From Aurelia coerulea (lineage: Eukaryota > Cnidaria > Scyphozoa > Semaeostomeae > Ulmaridae), in assembly GCA_039566865.1 (NCBI GenBank), contig CM076949.1:13679501-13743500 (forward strand): DNA of 64,000 nt. Reading direction: 5' to 3'. The position numbers and the translations under genes were made by a program. Every line of letters starts with the position of its first letter. Within the stretch, counting starts at the first letter, position 1. The notes beneath the pieces were generated by a model that saw nothing but the letters and a program-made list of their open reading frames with translations, searched no databases and was not told the origin of the DNA. Shown piece after piece: positions 1 through 10,284 of the stretch.

Positions 1-1372
1 GTCACAGGAATATAAACGGTTAATTTGCAGGTAGTGATCCAATGCTGTGTTAATCTTTACATGTCTGAAGCAATATTGACCCAAAGCAGTGGAAGTCTTT
101 ACAGGGGTGTCTCAAATTAATAAGTTGCCTTTCATTCCTGCAACAAAATACATGAGATGTGAAGCTGTTTGTGTATGAGATCTATAAATGGTCAAGTGGC
201 AACATCAAAGGGGCCTTTGCAACATCAAGCATGGTCTGCAAATACACCATTTTGTGTTCTCTTTGTTGTCGCCATTTTTTCAATGGTCCACAAAAATGAG
301 CATCAATAAAAGATAGCACATGGTGGCTGGAAAGGCCAATTTAAGTACATATTGCAACCAAGCAGACAACATAAACATTTCAAGAAGCCAATCAAAATTC
401 TGTCAGATGCAAAGAATCATGGTTAAAAGATACTTTTAATTAGTTGTTATTTGTGAAATCATTTTCAAGTGCTGTATGCAAAGGAATGAATGGTGAATAA
501 TTATCATCTTGTTTATTACAAAAGAAGCTGCAGCATAGAGCCGAAGTTGTATATGCAAAATGCAGGAAGATGCCATACTGGTTTTAGCTGACGTTAGAGG
601 CAGTTTCTCGGCGCCCTGACAAATATTTTCAAAAGTAATAGACCTTTTAGCTATTCTGAAAAGAATCAGAATCGAACGCTATTTTGCTGCATTTTGTAGA
701 ATTTTCGAATGTGCACAATAGTGATAGAAGCCCTATCACCACTCGATCGAACGTCGCGTATTAAAATGTATAAAAATAACGTTCGATCCAGGCTCTTTTG
801 TAGAATAGCTAAAAGGTCTATTGAGTTTCCTGAAAGATCAAATTCCTTTTGGTGATTTTGCATAAGTAGTTTACTTGCCAAAATTGGGCAATTCACTTTT
901 TATCACCACAATGGTCAATGGGTGATTCACTTTTTCTTTCCACAAACAATGCTTCTTGTGGTTTATTGCTAGCTGGTTTATTTGCGAGCGTAAGAAACGC
1001 TTAGGCCTAGACTAGGCCCTCGTTGATGACACATCTTCCTTGCCGCTTCTGAAATCTGTCCGCTGTAAAACAACACATGCTCAACAGAACAGAGAGAAGT
1101 CCTCTCATATTTGCGATGAAATTAGATGTAGAAAACGATGCTATACTTACCACACTGCGTGAAAATCTCCGTCTTCTTCTCGCAATGAACGTGAGCATAG
1201 CAGTGAGCCAGCTTTGAGCTTCTCGCCCAAAATCCAAGTCGTGGACGCTCAGTACAGACTCCCTCCAATGCCAATTTCCGCTTCGATCAGCCTGAGTCAG
1301 CATGAAACTCCACTACCCGGAGAATCCTTATCAATCTCGTCTATAATGGCTGCTACGCATGCGCTTCGCAGC
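1..1372. repeat. Duplicated segment, copy A (partner at 27470-29051)
   Basis: This segment is similar in the same orientation to 27470-29051. Shared blocks include the 'gatccaatgctgtgttaatc' stretch near 38, 'aaaggggcctttgcaac' near 207, the coding-like block at 985-1200 and the final 'gcatgcgctt' block near 1360. It continues off the left edge. Numerous small indels make it an old duplication. It may be an ancient tandem duplication of a host locus or an interspersed repeat; the conserved splice signals inside favour a transcribed unit. Confidence 0.65.
1010..1310 (-). other. Candidate two-exon transcript, copy A
   Basis: On the minus strand an ATG near 1303 opens a reading frame rich in arginine (motif FIARRRRRFS). 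It reaches a strong donor, GTG|gtaagtat, with the intron starting at 1150. An acceptor ttgttttacag ends at 1063, giving an 88-bp intron. Spliced, the frame continues RTDFRSGKEDVSST and stops soon after. Copy B keeps donor, acceptor and the tail motif (RSGRKISST). A palindromic NRF-1-like GCATGCGC site lies just upstream near 1358. The unspliced alternative starts MRGLLSVLL and looks like a signal peptide. The product is unknown and this could be a non-coding RNA. Confidence 0.35.
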
Positions 1373-1847
1373 AATAACTTTAAAGTTATAAGTATGATAG
1401 ATATTGATTGTTCTTAATGAAAACTTTCAAAATTTTAATTTTTGGAATTCTATTGTTATCACAACTATCAATCAAAGTCATAGTTGTTAAATTGTTAATT
1501 AGTCAATTTTGATAATAATACACCAATTATTTCATATGTTTGTTATAAATATCTTAAATTTTTCTGATGTTAGCAAAATACAAAAATTTATATATCAAAT
1601 GAAAGTAGACTTCAAGAAAAACTGATTGGTACCAATTCCATTGAAATCAGATGTGTACGAGAAAAGTTATGCATGTTTTACTGATTTTCTGAGAGACCTG
1701 TTGCCAAATATTGGCATGTCATAGTCACGTGACCAATTACATAACAATGAACTATTGTTAATTTGATGCAATATTAAATTTGATTAAAAGTCACCCAAGT
1801 TCCAGTGTTTTATCATGCTTGGTTTAAGAGTAATTACAGGAAGTATG
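1373..1847. other. No gene seen
   Basis: AT-rich sequence with no convincing reading frame, repeat or RNA gene. Confidence 0.5.
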
Positions 1848-2280
1848 GTTGGGGGGCCTTTTTTGCCCCCCATGTAGAATAGGGTTAAGCTCCCAGGAGG
1901 CTTATTTTATTTCGGACCTTCCAGAGGGGGACGTATTAGAAAGGGGGCTTATTAAAGAGGGGGGCTTATTCACAAAATCAAATGACAGGGATACAGAGGA
2001 CAGCTTTTTAGCTCTTTTACACCGTATTTTGCGGATTCAACATACAATTTTATGAGTCAAATAGATAAATTCGGCACAGTTTTATCTCAAACCACATCAG
2101 AATTAACATGCAAGCTTATCGAGCTCAATAAACGGGAAATCTTTGGTAGCCACTAGAATTTGATATAAGAGGGAGGGCTTAATACAAAGGGGACTTATTT
2201 AAAATTTTGGCTCAGATGCGAGGGGCTTATCAGAGAGGAGGGCTTAATAGAGAGGGGGGCTTAATAGAGCTTTTACGGTA
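1848..2280. repeat. GGGGGCTTATT-motif array, transposon remnant
   Basis: Two clusters of the motif GGGGGCTTAWT, often followed by AGAGAG, lie at 1895-1975 and 2170-2270. Both clusters point the same way. The right side ends in 'agagcttttacggta', which looks like a transposon terminus, but no matching left terminus was found. Reading frames here are by-products of the repeat. Confidence 0.45.
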
Positions 2281-2307
2281 AGTATACAGTGAACTTTTCA
2301 GGGTAAA

Positions 2308-2935
2308 ACCGGGTGCGCCAAAATAAACTATGCACGTTTGACGGACCACAATAAATCGTACATTGGACCAATTTTGACGATTCATGGCTTAATCTTTAGC
2401 AAAAGGCCTGAATTAGATTCTAGGATTTTTTGCAAACTTTTTTGTTATCAGTTTTTAGAGCTGGACGCAAGTTTCTTGAAATTTTCGTTCTCGAAAATAC
2501 TGAAAACGGTCAAAGAACGTCGATCAAATTTTTTAAAAAAACCGACATTAATGGACATTGAGAAAATTTTTTCGTGGTGATTTGGGATGTAGAAATCGAT
2601 TAATTGTATCGATTAATTGTATCGATTAATGGTATCGATTATTCAATCGATTTCTAGTTCCAAATCACCACAGAAAAGTGTTCTCTTTGTCCATTCATGT
2701 CGATTCTTTAGAAAATTTGATCAACGTTTTTTGATCGTTTTTAGTGTTTTCTAGAACAAAAACTTTAAGAAACTCGCATCCAGCTATAAAAACTTACAAC
2801 AAAAAAATTGCAAAAAATCCTGGAATCTAATTCAGGCCTTTTGCTACAGATTAAGCCATGAATCTTCAAAATCAGTCCAGTTTACGATTTATTGTGGCCT
2901 GCCAAAGGTGCATAGTTTATTTTGGCGCACCCGGT
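2308..2935. mobile_element. Palindromic foldback element, 628 bp
   Basis: The two halves are inverted copies: ACCGGGTGCGCCAAAATAAA at the left end is mirrored at the right end, and homology runs inward to the centre near 2620, where 'atcgattaat' is repeated three times. The arms are diverged, so it is old. The terminus ACCGGGTG resembles TA-flanked (Tc1/mariner-type) ends, but the left flank no longer reads TA. It has no coding capacity of its own. Confidence 0.75.
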
Positions 2936-2940
2936 AGTTT

Positions 2941-3379
2941 ATAAAGAGTGGAAAGAGCAATGCAAAATGAAAAGAGAAAAGGAAAAATAGATGCCGTGTA
3001 GAGGGTGTGTACTAAGTTTGCAAAATAGAAAGCACAGCAGGGATATAATTCAAAGCAAAACAACTGTTGTTCGTTCTCGCATCGGCTCCCTCATGCTTTA
3101 AATTTTCAAATGACTACAACAGAGCCCCTTGGAGAGTCGAACACGCCACAAACTGACTGCATTGATTTGTAACGCTAAATAGCTCTTCTTAACAAAGTAT
3201 CAACATTTGGCCTTGTTGTTCAAAGATACTCCCAAATTATACTTATGTCCCTCTTCACCAGTGTTCTTTTGAGAACGAAGTATTATGGAAATAAAAAAAG
3301 ATGTATATGTATATTTTATCCCTTTGTCACCGGCGCACTAAATTCAACTGTCCATACACCTGAATGACAAATACGAATC
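2941..3379. other. No gene seen
   Basis: Unique-looking sequence; nothing recognisable. Confidence 0.5.
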
Positions 3380-3896
3380 ATTATTTAAAGTTGGTGTGAC
3401 AATAGTTTTAGAAAACTAATTAATACCAACTATTTACAATATAATTTACAAAGATGTCTAAGAATTAATATTTACAAGCTACATAACATAATGGACAGGC
3501 TACTTACAAATTTTACAATTACACTGTTCACCCGTCCAGGTTTTGATCTTTCTTTTAAAGCTTGCAACTGATGATAGCTCCTTTATCTCATCGTTTAGAT
3601 TATTCCACAATAAGCTTCCACGGAATGAGAGCGACTCCGTGCCAAATTTTATTGTCCTTGTAATCGGTAATTTACACATAGATGCTTAGTTCTGAGATCG
3701 TATTGAATCTCTTTCCTTTCATGAAGGTGCCAGATGTATGCTGGATTTAGATGGTTCATTGACTTATAGATTTCTAGCATCAATTTTTGTAGATCTTTAA
3801 TGTGGATCGTTACCGTGTCACTTTTCTCAAAAAGTTTATCAAAGGAAGAGTCGTAATCATTGTGGAGTGTTCTTAAAGCACGCTTATGAGTACGGT

Positions 3897-4235
3897 TTAT
3901 ATACGGTTTGCCACCATACCATTAGCATAAAACCAACTTAGGAGTGTACTTAGGTCGTTTTCTAAATTTGTCGTAATTTGACTTATACAAGTACCACATG
4001 AATACACAGTGTTGTCGTCAGCAAAATTACAAATTTCTGAATCTAATTTCGTATAGAACAAGTCATTTAGGAAGATGTTAAATAGCAAGGGCCCAAGAAC
4101 GGAGCCTTGGGGGACGCCTATCTTGACATTGCTCTGAGAACTTTTATAAGACCCAATTTTAACTCTTTGTTTCCGATTCGTTAGGTAGCTATACATCAGT
4201 CGCAAGCTTTTTTCATGAAATCCAATGAAATCCAT
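3897..4235 (-). pseudogene. LINE RT fragment (palm, PQGSVLGP and FADD)
   Basis: A 112-residue open frame with the LINE RT palm motifs PQGSVLGPLLF and FADDNTVY. In a live LINE this enzyme does target-primed reverse transcription. It lacks endonuclease, fingers and thumb because the ORF is split by an insertion upstream and ends in stops downstream. Confidence 0.85.
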
Positions 4236-4239
4236 TTTA

Positions 4240-5265
4240 ACTCTTCAACTTGCTTCGAACGCTTCAGGAAACAACTGAATGTTTAACTGCATGTGGAAGG
4301 GTATCGGCAACCTCACCTGGATATGATGCACCAGGGGACTAAGTCTGAATTTAGTTTGAGGATTGGGTCCTAATAAAAAAAGACGGGGGTTAAATCAATT
4401 CCAGGCCTTTTGTCGTTAATCTTACATTTACTTCGTAAACGGCGATTAACGCCCTTATGGCCTAACGCCACTTAAAACTACTCAGTCTTCTACAGTCCAT
4501 TCAAGGTGTCCACACAGAAACAACAACGTCAATTTTTGGCAGCTTTTGGGGTCGTATCTGGCATTCAAATTTATTCTTATTTCTATTTTGCCCTTGGGTC
4601 TGCACGACAGGTACCATGGTGGCCAGCTGCAGGGTTTACCTGCCCTCAGGCCTTGGTGTGGTCCTGCCATGAAGTACCCAGGGTTTTCATCACTTTAATT
4701 TATTTCTTTGAATTTTTTCTGGGCCAACAAGACAAGACATTTTGGTTGGTCGGCTGCAGGGATTTCCTGCCCTCAGACCCTTCTTGTTTGCCTTGCCATG
4801 AAGTACCCAGGGTAGGACCACAACTTTTAACAGGGTGGCTCATAATGAGCCACGTAAACAAATGAAACTACTAAATAGATACTATATTAAGTAATATCAG
4901 GGCCTAGCTAATAATACTTTGTTAGGCCTAATGTATATAGCCACCATTTTGTGGTGGCCTAATCGCCAAAATACGCCCAAAAGCCGCGTGACTCGACTAA
5001 TAGTTAAGACGCCTTCCACTTCTTTACTGACTTTGATTTTGTCTATTTGACTTGTGCGGGTCGTCGAGATTTCATCAACAGTGAACGAGTCGGGACGAGT
5101 TCGATGTTTGGAATCCGATTTTTCAAAATCTAACACTGCCAAATTGTGTCAGGTACCTCGATGGGGGTTTTTTTGGCATTGGGCATCAGCTGGAAAAACT
5201 TTTTCAGTTGCAAACGAGATAAGCAGTCTGCTACTATGTTGTTGACCACCGGAATAGCAATTAGC
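4240..5265 (-). mobile_element. 1026-bp retroposed insertion with 16-bp duplication
   Basis: Inserted in the LINE and flanked by exact direct repeats AATGAAATCCATTTTA at 4224-4239 and 5266-5281. A 16-bp duplication is typical of LINE-mediated retroposition. The right part, read on the minus strand, gives NNIVADCLSRLQLKKF and then PIEVPDTIW, which resembles the RNase H tail of DIRS-group retroelements. The rest has no intact frame. It also holds an internal duplication of about 60 bp (4627-4683 and 4756-4813) containing 'gccatgaagtacccagggt'. Confidence 0.6.
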
Positions 5266-5535
5266 AATGAAATCCATTTTAGCAATAAGGAGGTCATGAG
5301 GTATACAGTCATATGCTTTTGATTGGTCCATAAGGATCGTACCAACTATACCAGATGAATCTAGGCTCTTTTTCCATGCTTCTATAACTCTTACTAGCGA
5401 ATGTTGTGTGCTATATCCCTTTCTGAAGCCCGAGAGTAGACTTGATAGAATCGGTTTAAAAAAACCTTCCATTTGTCTTTTGAGTAGTGTATCACAAATT
5501 TTGGAGACCGATGGCAAGACACTGATAGGCCTGTA

Positions 5536-6200
5536 ATTGACCTTTGTAGTGGCTACCCCTCCACGATAATGGGGCAGATTTGACAGCTCGTTCTACCGTT
5601 GCATCTAAAAGTATCCTTCTCCATCTGTTCCTCTACCAACGGCTTAAGTTTTGCCTTTACCAAAGTGTCCTTTAGATTTTTTGCCCTCCGAAAAGCTATA
5701 AATAATTAATTCTCAAAGAGCTTCCAATGCTCATCATTTACAAACAATGTATTTGAACAATTACGCAAAATTTCGTAGACCTTGAAAAATGCAGGATGGT
5801 AGGTTAACACCAGAGGTATGCGAGAGTCATCCTCATGTTCTTGAGAACGATCCAAAAGGACTCTACGATCCAACCCTTTAACCCTGTTGACCTGGCTATC
5901 AATTTCTCCCTTACTATACCCCCCTGTCCAAAAGGTGTGTCTCCAGCTCTCCTAGGCGGTTTGCAAAGAACGTTTCTTACGACGGAGGCAGAGAGCTTGC
6001 CCATATGGTATGCCTCTCTTCGTGTGACTTGGATGGCACGAGGAATGATGGAGAAATTGATTTGTACTATTCAGTTTCGTGTACAGATCAGTAACAATTC
6101 TGTCACCTTTTCTAGTTAGCTGAACATCCAGAAAACTTATTTTCTCTTTAGAGTATTCTGCTGTGAACTTAATGGAGTGGTGTGCTGAATTGAGGAAATC
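5536..6200 (-). pseudogene. PLE-A segment 3: RT thumb and linker
   Basis: Penelope-like element sequence on the minus strand. From 6200 downward it reads DFLNSAHHSIKFTAEYSK, FLDVQLTRKGDRIVTDLY and HHSSCHPSHTKRGIPYGQAL, then with frame damage the linker RRAKNLKDTLVKAKLKP and the cysteine motif SCQICPIIVEG. It continues the frame of the 15830-16065 segment once the intervening element is removed: THGRK...LLEFI joins FLNSAHH. It is cut at about 5536 by the truncated LINE, so the GIY-YIG endonuclease is missing. Confidence 0.85.
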
Positions 6201-7539
6201 CTCGGGGGGGGTAACTAAGCCTAGTTTTGGACGGGGACGTGCCATTTTGGTTCAGAATTTGGACCCATAATTCCGCACATATCTGAAAAAATGTGACCCA
6301 TAATTCCGCAAACCTGATGAAAACATGGCCCATAATTCCGCAAAATGATGAAAACTTGGCCCATAATTCCGCAAGGCAAAGAACAATGCAAAAAACCGCA
6401 ACTTCACTTTCACCTATATGATAGTTAATGTGGTAAAGAGGGTACAGTAAAATCTAAGTACATGTTTTAAGGGCAACATTTCTCTTAGTCCAAAGAGTTT
6501 TCAGTTCTGACTGAAACACTGTTAAACCCCAGGGGTGGAGGTGCCTAAAGTCAAGGACGGGTATGTGCGAAGGTGCAAACAAAACATTACCCAAAAACTG
6601 GATGGCTTATGACAAAAATGATTCCCAAAACTGCAGATTATATTGAAATAACCATACCCAAAACTGGAACTTTCAGACCAGTGTCTTTTATAAACCACAA
6701 AAAGGCAAACAAACAAATATCTCTCTCAAACTGACCTCCCCTGGCTTTTTCTGCACTTAAAATTGATGACGGTGCGCATACCATTGCCTTACAATACATG
6801 CCTTTGCGCATCGTCAATAAAAGGATTCAAGACTTCTTGAGAATTTGGAAAGGATTCTTTCCATTCTAAAAAGAATTCTTAAGCCATATGAAAGAGTATG
6901 TTTTGAAAGTTTTTAATTTAGATCACTCAGTATAGCTCAGTATCAGGTCCTGCACATCTAGTGGAGAAACGGGGTCTGCATGCAGAGGTAAAATGGTTAA
7001 AAGCTACTGTATATACAGGGTACAGGTTAAGTGTCAGACAGTATTTTGCAAAAATGTTTGAATTAGTTTTGAGATATTATTGAGCTACAGCAAACCGTTT
7101 GATGTTAAACTCAAGTCATAAGTGAAGGGCATAATGTAATTTGCGAAAATTTTCGCATTATGCGAAAAATGCGAAATTTCGCAAAATACAAAACAGGTGC
7201 TTGAAATTGTAAAATGCGAAAATTCTTAAATTCCTGTTAAATCGAAAACTTAACGCTTCTTTCTCCTCAATGATCAAAACAAAATAAGCCAAGGACAACG
7301 GGGACAAGGTTACACAACCACCTGGTCTTGTCTTGCTTTGCTGCTGTCGTCCATGCATGCTACATGGCCTAAAAAAGTTCTGATTCCAATCGAGATCCAA
7401 AACATAATCAATTAATTCTTCAAAGTCGGCATTTGCCAGTAATGATCACATTTAAAGCCAAATCCACGCCTATAAACCTCAATATATTGTTACAAAACCT
7501 CAGAACGGGCAATGGAAAATGTTTCCGCAAATTACAAAA

Positions 7540-8400
7540 TACCATCAACTTTTTGTAATTTGCGAAAAATATCCAAAGTGGCCTATAAACGGTAACTAAA
7601 CGCAAATTCGTTGAGGTTATTGTGTTTAGAAGAGTCTTCCTTATTTAGTGTAAGCATTCAAGGCATTCAAAGATAACAATAAGCCTTCTTATGGACCGTT
7701 TGTTGATTTTTCGCAAATTACAAAATACCATCAACTTTTTGTAATTTGCGAAAAATATCCAAAGTGGCCTATAAACGGTAACTAAACGCAAATTCGTTGA
7801 GGTTATTGTGTTTAGAAGAGTTTTCCTTATTTAGTGTAAGCATTCAGGGCATTCAAAGATAACAAAAAGCCTTCTTATGGACCGTTTGTTGATTTGTTGC
7901 AAATTACAAAATATGTACCATCAACTTTTTGTAATTTGCGAAAAATATCCAAAGTGGCCTATAAACACAAATTCAGTTGAATTTATGGTGTTTAAAAGAG
8001 TCTTTCTTATTTAGTGTAATAATTCACGGCATTTAAAGATAACAATAAGCCTTCTTATGGACCGTTTGTTGATTTTTCGCAAATTACAAAATATATACCA
8101 TCAACTTTTTGTAATTTGCGAAAAATATCCAAAGTGGCCTATAAACACAAATTCAGTTGAATTTATGGTGTTTAAAAGAGTCTTTCTTATTTAGTGTAAT
8201 AATTCACGGCATTTCAAGATAACAATAAGCCTTCTTATGGACCGTTTGTTGAATTTTTCGCAAATTACAAAATACCATCAACTTTTTGTAATTTGCGAAA
8301 AATATCCAAAGTGGCCTATAAACGGTAACTAAACGCAAATTGGTAGAGGTTCATGTGCTTAGAAGAGTTTTCCTTATTTAGTGTAAGCATTCAGGGCATT
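7540..8400. repeat. Tandem repeat, unit about 180 bp
   Basis: The motif 'atggaccgtttgttga' recurs near 7691, 7877, 8057 and 8237 (spacing 186, 180, 180). Each unit contains a small palindrome, gcaaattacaaaat...ttttgtaatttgc, whose arms match the outer termini of the host TIR element. The last unit is cut at 8400 by the Ngaro insertion. Mirrored units lie at 13690-14060. Confidence 0.85.
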
Positions 8401-8747
8401 GTGGACATTGTGGCATAGCTTCAATGTGAGTCTAAATATGGGGTCAGGGATTCGTGCTTGGCTTGGGTTGGCACTCATACCTTTGGTCTACTGGGGAGGA
8501 GCACAGTGCTTGCAGTGGGGTGGTATTTCAGGTATTTCTAGTCACGTGAATAGGATCAGTTGATGCCACGTAGGTTTCTCATGGTATCATATCATACCAT
8601 CAGGTATTGCCCAATCAAGGTTTATGTTCCTAATTGGCTGTCCTTATTTGGGTAGTCCTCCATGTGGTTTTAGGGAGTGTGTTCTATCTCTTCATTCACT
8701 TGTTCCTGAGTCAATGTGCGATTGCCACTGCTAATCTTGTGCTTTTC
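8401..8747 (+). repeat. Ngaro split direct repeat A1
   Basis: 347 bp, starting GTGGACATTGTGGCATAGC and ending at GCTTTTC, repeated without visible change at 13097-13443. It precedes the gag start at 8785 and should contain the promoter and 5' leader. Confidence 0.95.
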
Positions 8748-8784
8748 ATGCTTCTCTCAACGTCTGGATGCCTGCATAATCATT

Positions 8785-10284
8785 ATGTCTTCGCCAGGAG
8801 ATCAAATAATATCGTCTCCTACTACTCCAGATCTCTCAGTGTCTGAAGCTGAACTTTCGATAGCTGCTGCAGCAATTTCGTCAAGCTTCACAACGACAAC
8901 CAACCCAGTTGCTGCTAATACCGGGACTAAGCCGAAGCGGCAGTCAAAATGTTCTGGCTGCCATCATTTTCATGACAACCATTCGTGGGGCATTCCAGGC
9001 CCTGCTTGTCAAGGACCTCCAGATGTTGCCTCGGATTTACCGGTCGAGACAATCTTCCTTGGTGAACCTTTCACAACATCAGCTGCATCTGGCATTTCCC
9101 CTGTGATGTCCTCCAACGTTCAGGCAGATTCAGCAAAACAGGATACCCAAGCTTTTTCTGCGGAGAAGGCCGCCATCGTCCGTCGCCTGCAAGAACTGCG
9201 CCTCGAGGAGGAAAAACTCGTTGCTATGGCGGAGCTTGAAGCCATGCGCCGCAAGCTTTGTGAAAAAGAGGCTGCCCTCACTCGCAAGAAAGAGCTTCTT
9301 GTGACGCCCTCTCAGCCGCCAACCGCAACACAGGCGCCAACTACAACAACAACATCAACAACAACCCAAAATGGTGCATCTAGGCCTAACTTGACATGGA
9401 ATGTGCAGACTCTTCGTCAGCTGGATCCTCCCATCCTCGCAGATGACAACAATCGTCCTTGTGCTGCTGCCCTGGATGGCCTTTTGAGTTCCTTGCCTCC
9501 TGTTGCTCCATCCACAGTCAATGATGCTGGCCTTCCTGCTGCTGGAGATGCGTGGCAAGAAGCCTTGCAGCACCAACAACGACCCTCCCTGAATGACCGC
9601 TTCTTGGCCCAACCAGACAGGGAGGCAGACATGTTTCTACAGCCAGCGTCAGTCCCACGAGGTGAGAAGGTGCTTCGCATCATAGATTTCCTGGCTAATT
9701 TAATCCCAAGAGACTATGAACGAACAGTTTCTGATATGGGGGGTTCTGCGAGGCTTGTAGTTTCTTATGGGCAACAGAGGCCTAAGCTTGAGAGCATCAC
9801 CCTCACGCAGTGGGTGATTGCAAACACGCGTATTTTCCACACACTCTTATTTTCCAACAAGCTTCCAACTGCGCGGGATGTTAAGGAGTATCTTGCCTAT
9901 ACTGTCAAGATCATGGAACTTGCTGGAAAATACGAGTGGGTGAGCGTCCTGAAGTTTGATGATGAGTATCGTCAGCTTCAGGCGACGTATGCTTTTCCTT
10001 GGAGTTACGACTCCCCTCACCTCCACGAGGTTGCTCTCGTGCCTAGGCCTCTGTCTTCTGCTCGCTCAAGCTCAAAACCAGCAGGCTCAACCAATATGCC
10101 TCCATCTAATGGTTCTTTCGCCTCGCATTCTAGTGCTGGTCGCCCTATTTGCCGCAAGTTTAATTCTAACCAAGGGTGTCAACGGTCAGTCTGCTCTTTC
10201 TTGCATGTTTGCAATAAGAAGCAGAATGGTAAGGTTTGCGAAGCTTCTCACCCATCATGTCGTCATCCTACCCCCTCCCAGTGA
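8785..10284 (+). CDS. Ngaro gag-like ORF1
   Basis: A 499-residue frame from ATG at 8785 (MSSPGDQII) to TGA at 10282-10284. The N-terminal third is Ser/Thr/Pro-rich with one CxxCH motif (CSGCHHF). A charged coiled-coil-like stretch follows (RLQELRLEEEKLVAMAELEA), then the conserved central domain. The C-terminus has a C-x8-C-x4-C-x3-H zinc finger (CRKFNSNQGC, then SFLH) and further Cys/His residues, as in the gag of DIRS-group elements. The role should be RNA binding and particle assembly. The frame continues past the TGA directly into RT with no shift, so the stop may be leaky. Earlier in-frame codons 8716-8784 lack an ATG. Confidence 0.9.
   Translation: MSSPGDQIISSPTTPDLSVSEAELSIAAAAISSSFTTTTNPVAANTGTKPKRQSKCSGCHHFHDNHSWGIPGPACQGPPDVASDLPVETIFLGEPFTTSAASGISPVMSSNVQADSAKQDTQAFSAEKAAIVRRLQELRLEEEKLVAMAELEAMRRKLCEKEAALTRKKELLVTPSQPPTATQAPTTTTTSTTTQNGASRPNLTWNVQTLRQLDPPILADDNNRPCAAALDGLLSSLPPVAPSTVNDAGLPAAGDAWQEALQHQQRPSLNDRFLAQPDREADMFLQPASVPRGEKVLRIIDFLANLIPRDYERTVSDMGGSARLVVSYGQQRPKLESITLTQWVIANTRIFHTLLFSNKLPTARDVKEYLAYTVKIMELAGKYEWVSVLKFDDEYRQLQATYAFPWSYDSPHLHEVALVPRPLSSARSSSKPAGSTNMPPSNGSFASHSSAGRPICRKFNSNQGCQRSVCSFLHVCNKKQNGKVCEASHPSCRHPTPSQ

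Larger units (their letters stand above)
3380..5535 (-). mobile_element. 5'-truncated Jockey/CR1-type LINE, interrupted
   Basis: Two blocks of one LINE lie on the minus strand: 5535-5266 and 4239-3380. The first carries the reverse-transcriptase (RT) fingers (NYRPISVLP, then GFRKGYSTQHS and DQSKAYDCIPH). The second resumes at the duplicated KMDFI codons and carries VPQGSVLGPLLFNIFLNDL and FADDNTVY, the second catalytic motif. The C-terminal tail down to 3540 (RTLHNDYDSSFDKL, PAYIWHLHERKEI) has stops. A 1026-bp insertion separates the blocks. The 5' end fuses to Penelope-like sequence at about 5536. It is dead. Confidence 0.85.

Noticed and set aside
666..896. 76-codon minus frame
   Set aside because: No motif, no conservation in copy B, and it lies in AT-rich repeat sequence.
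7540..8400. CRISPR-like spaced repeats
   Set aside because: The sequence is eukaryotic, units are 180 bp tandem copies without unique spacers, and they belong to a TIR element.
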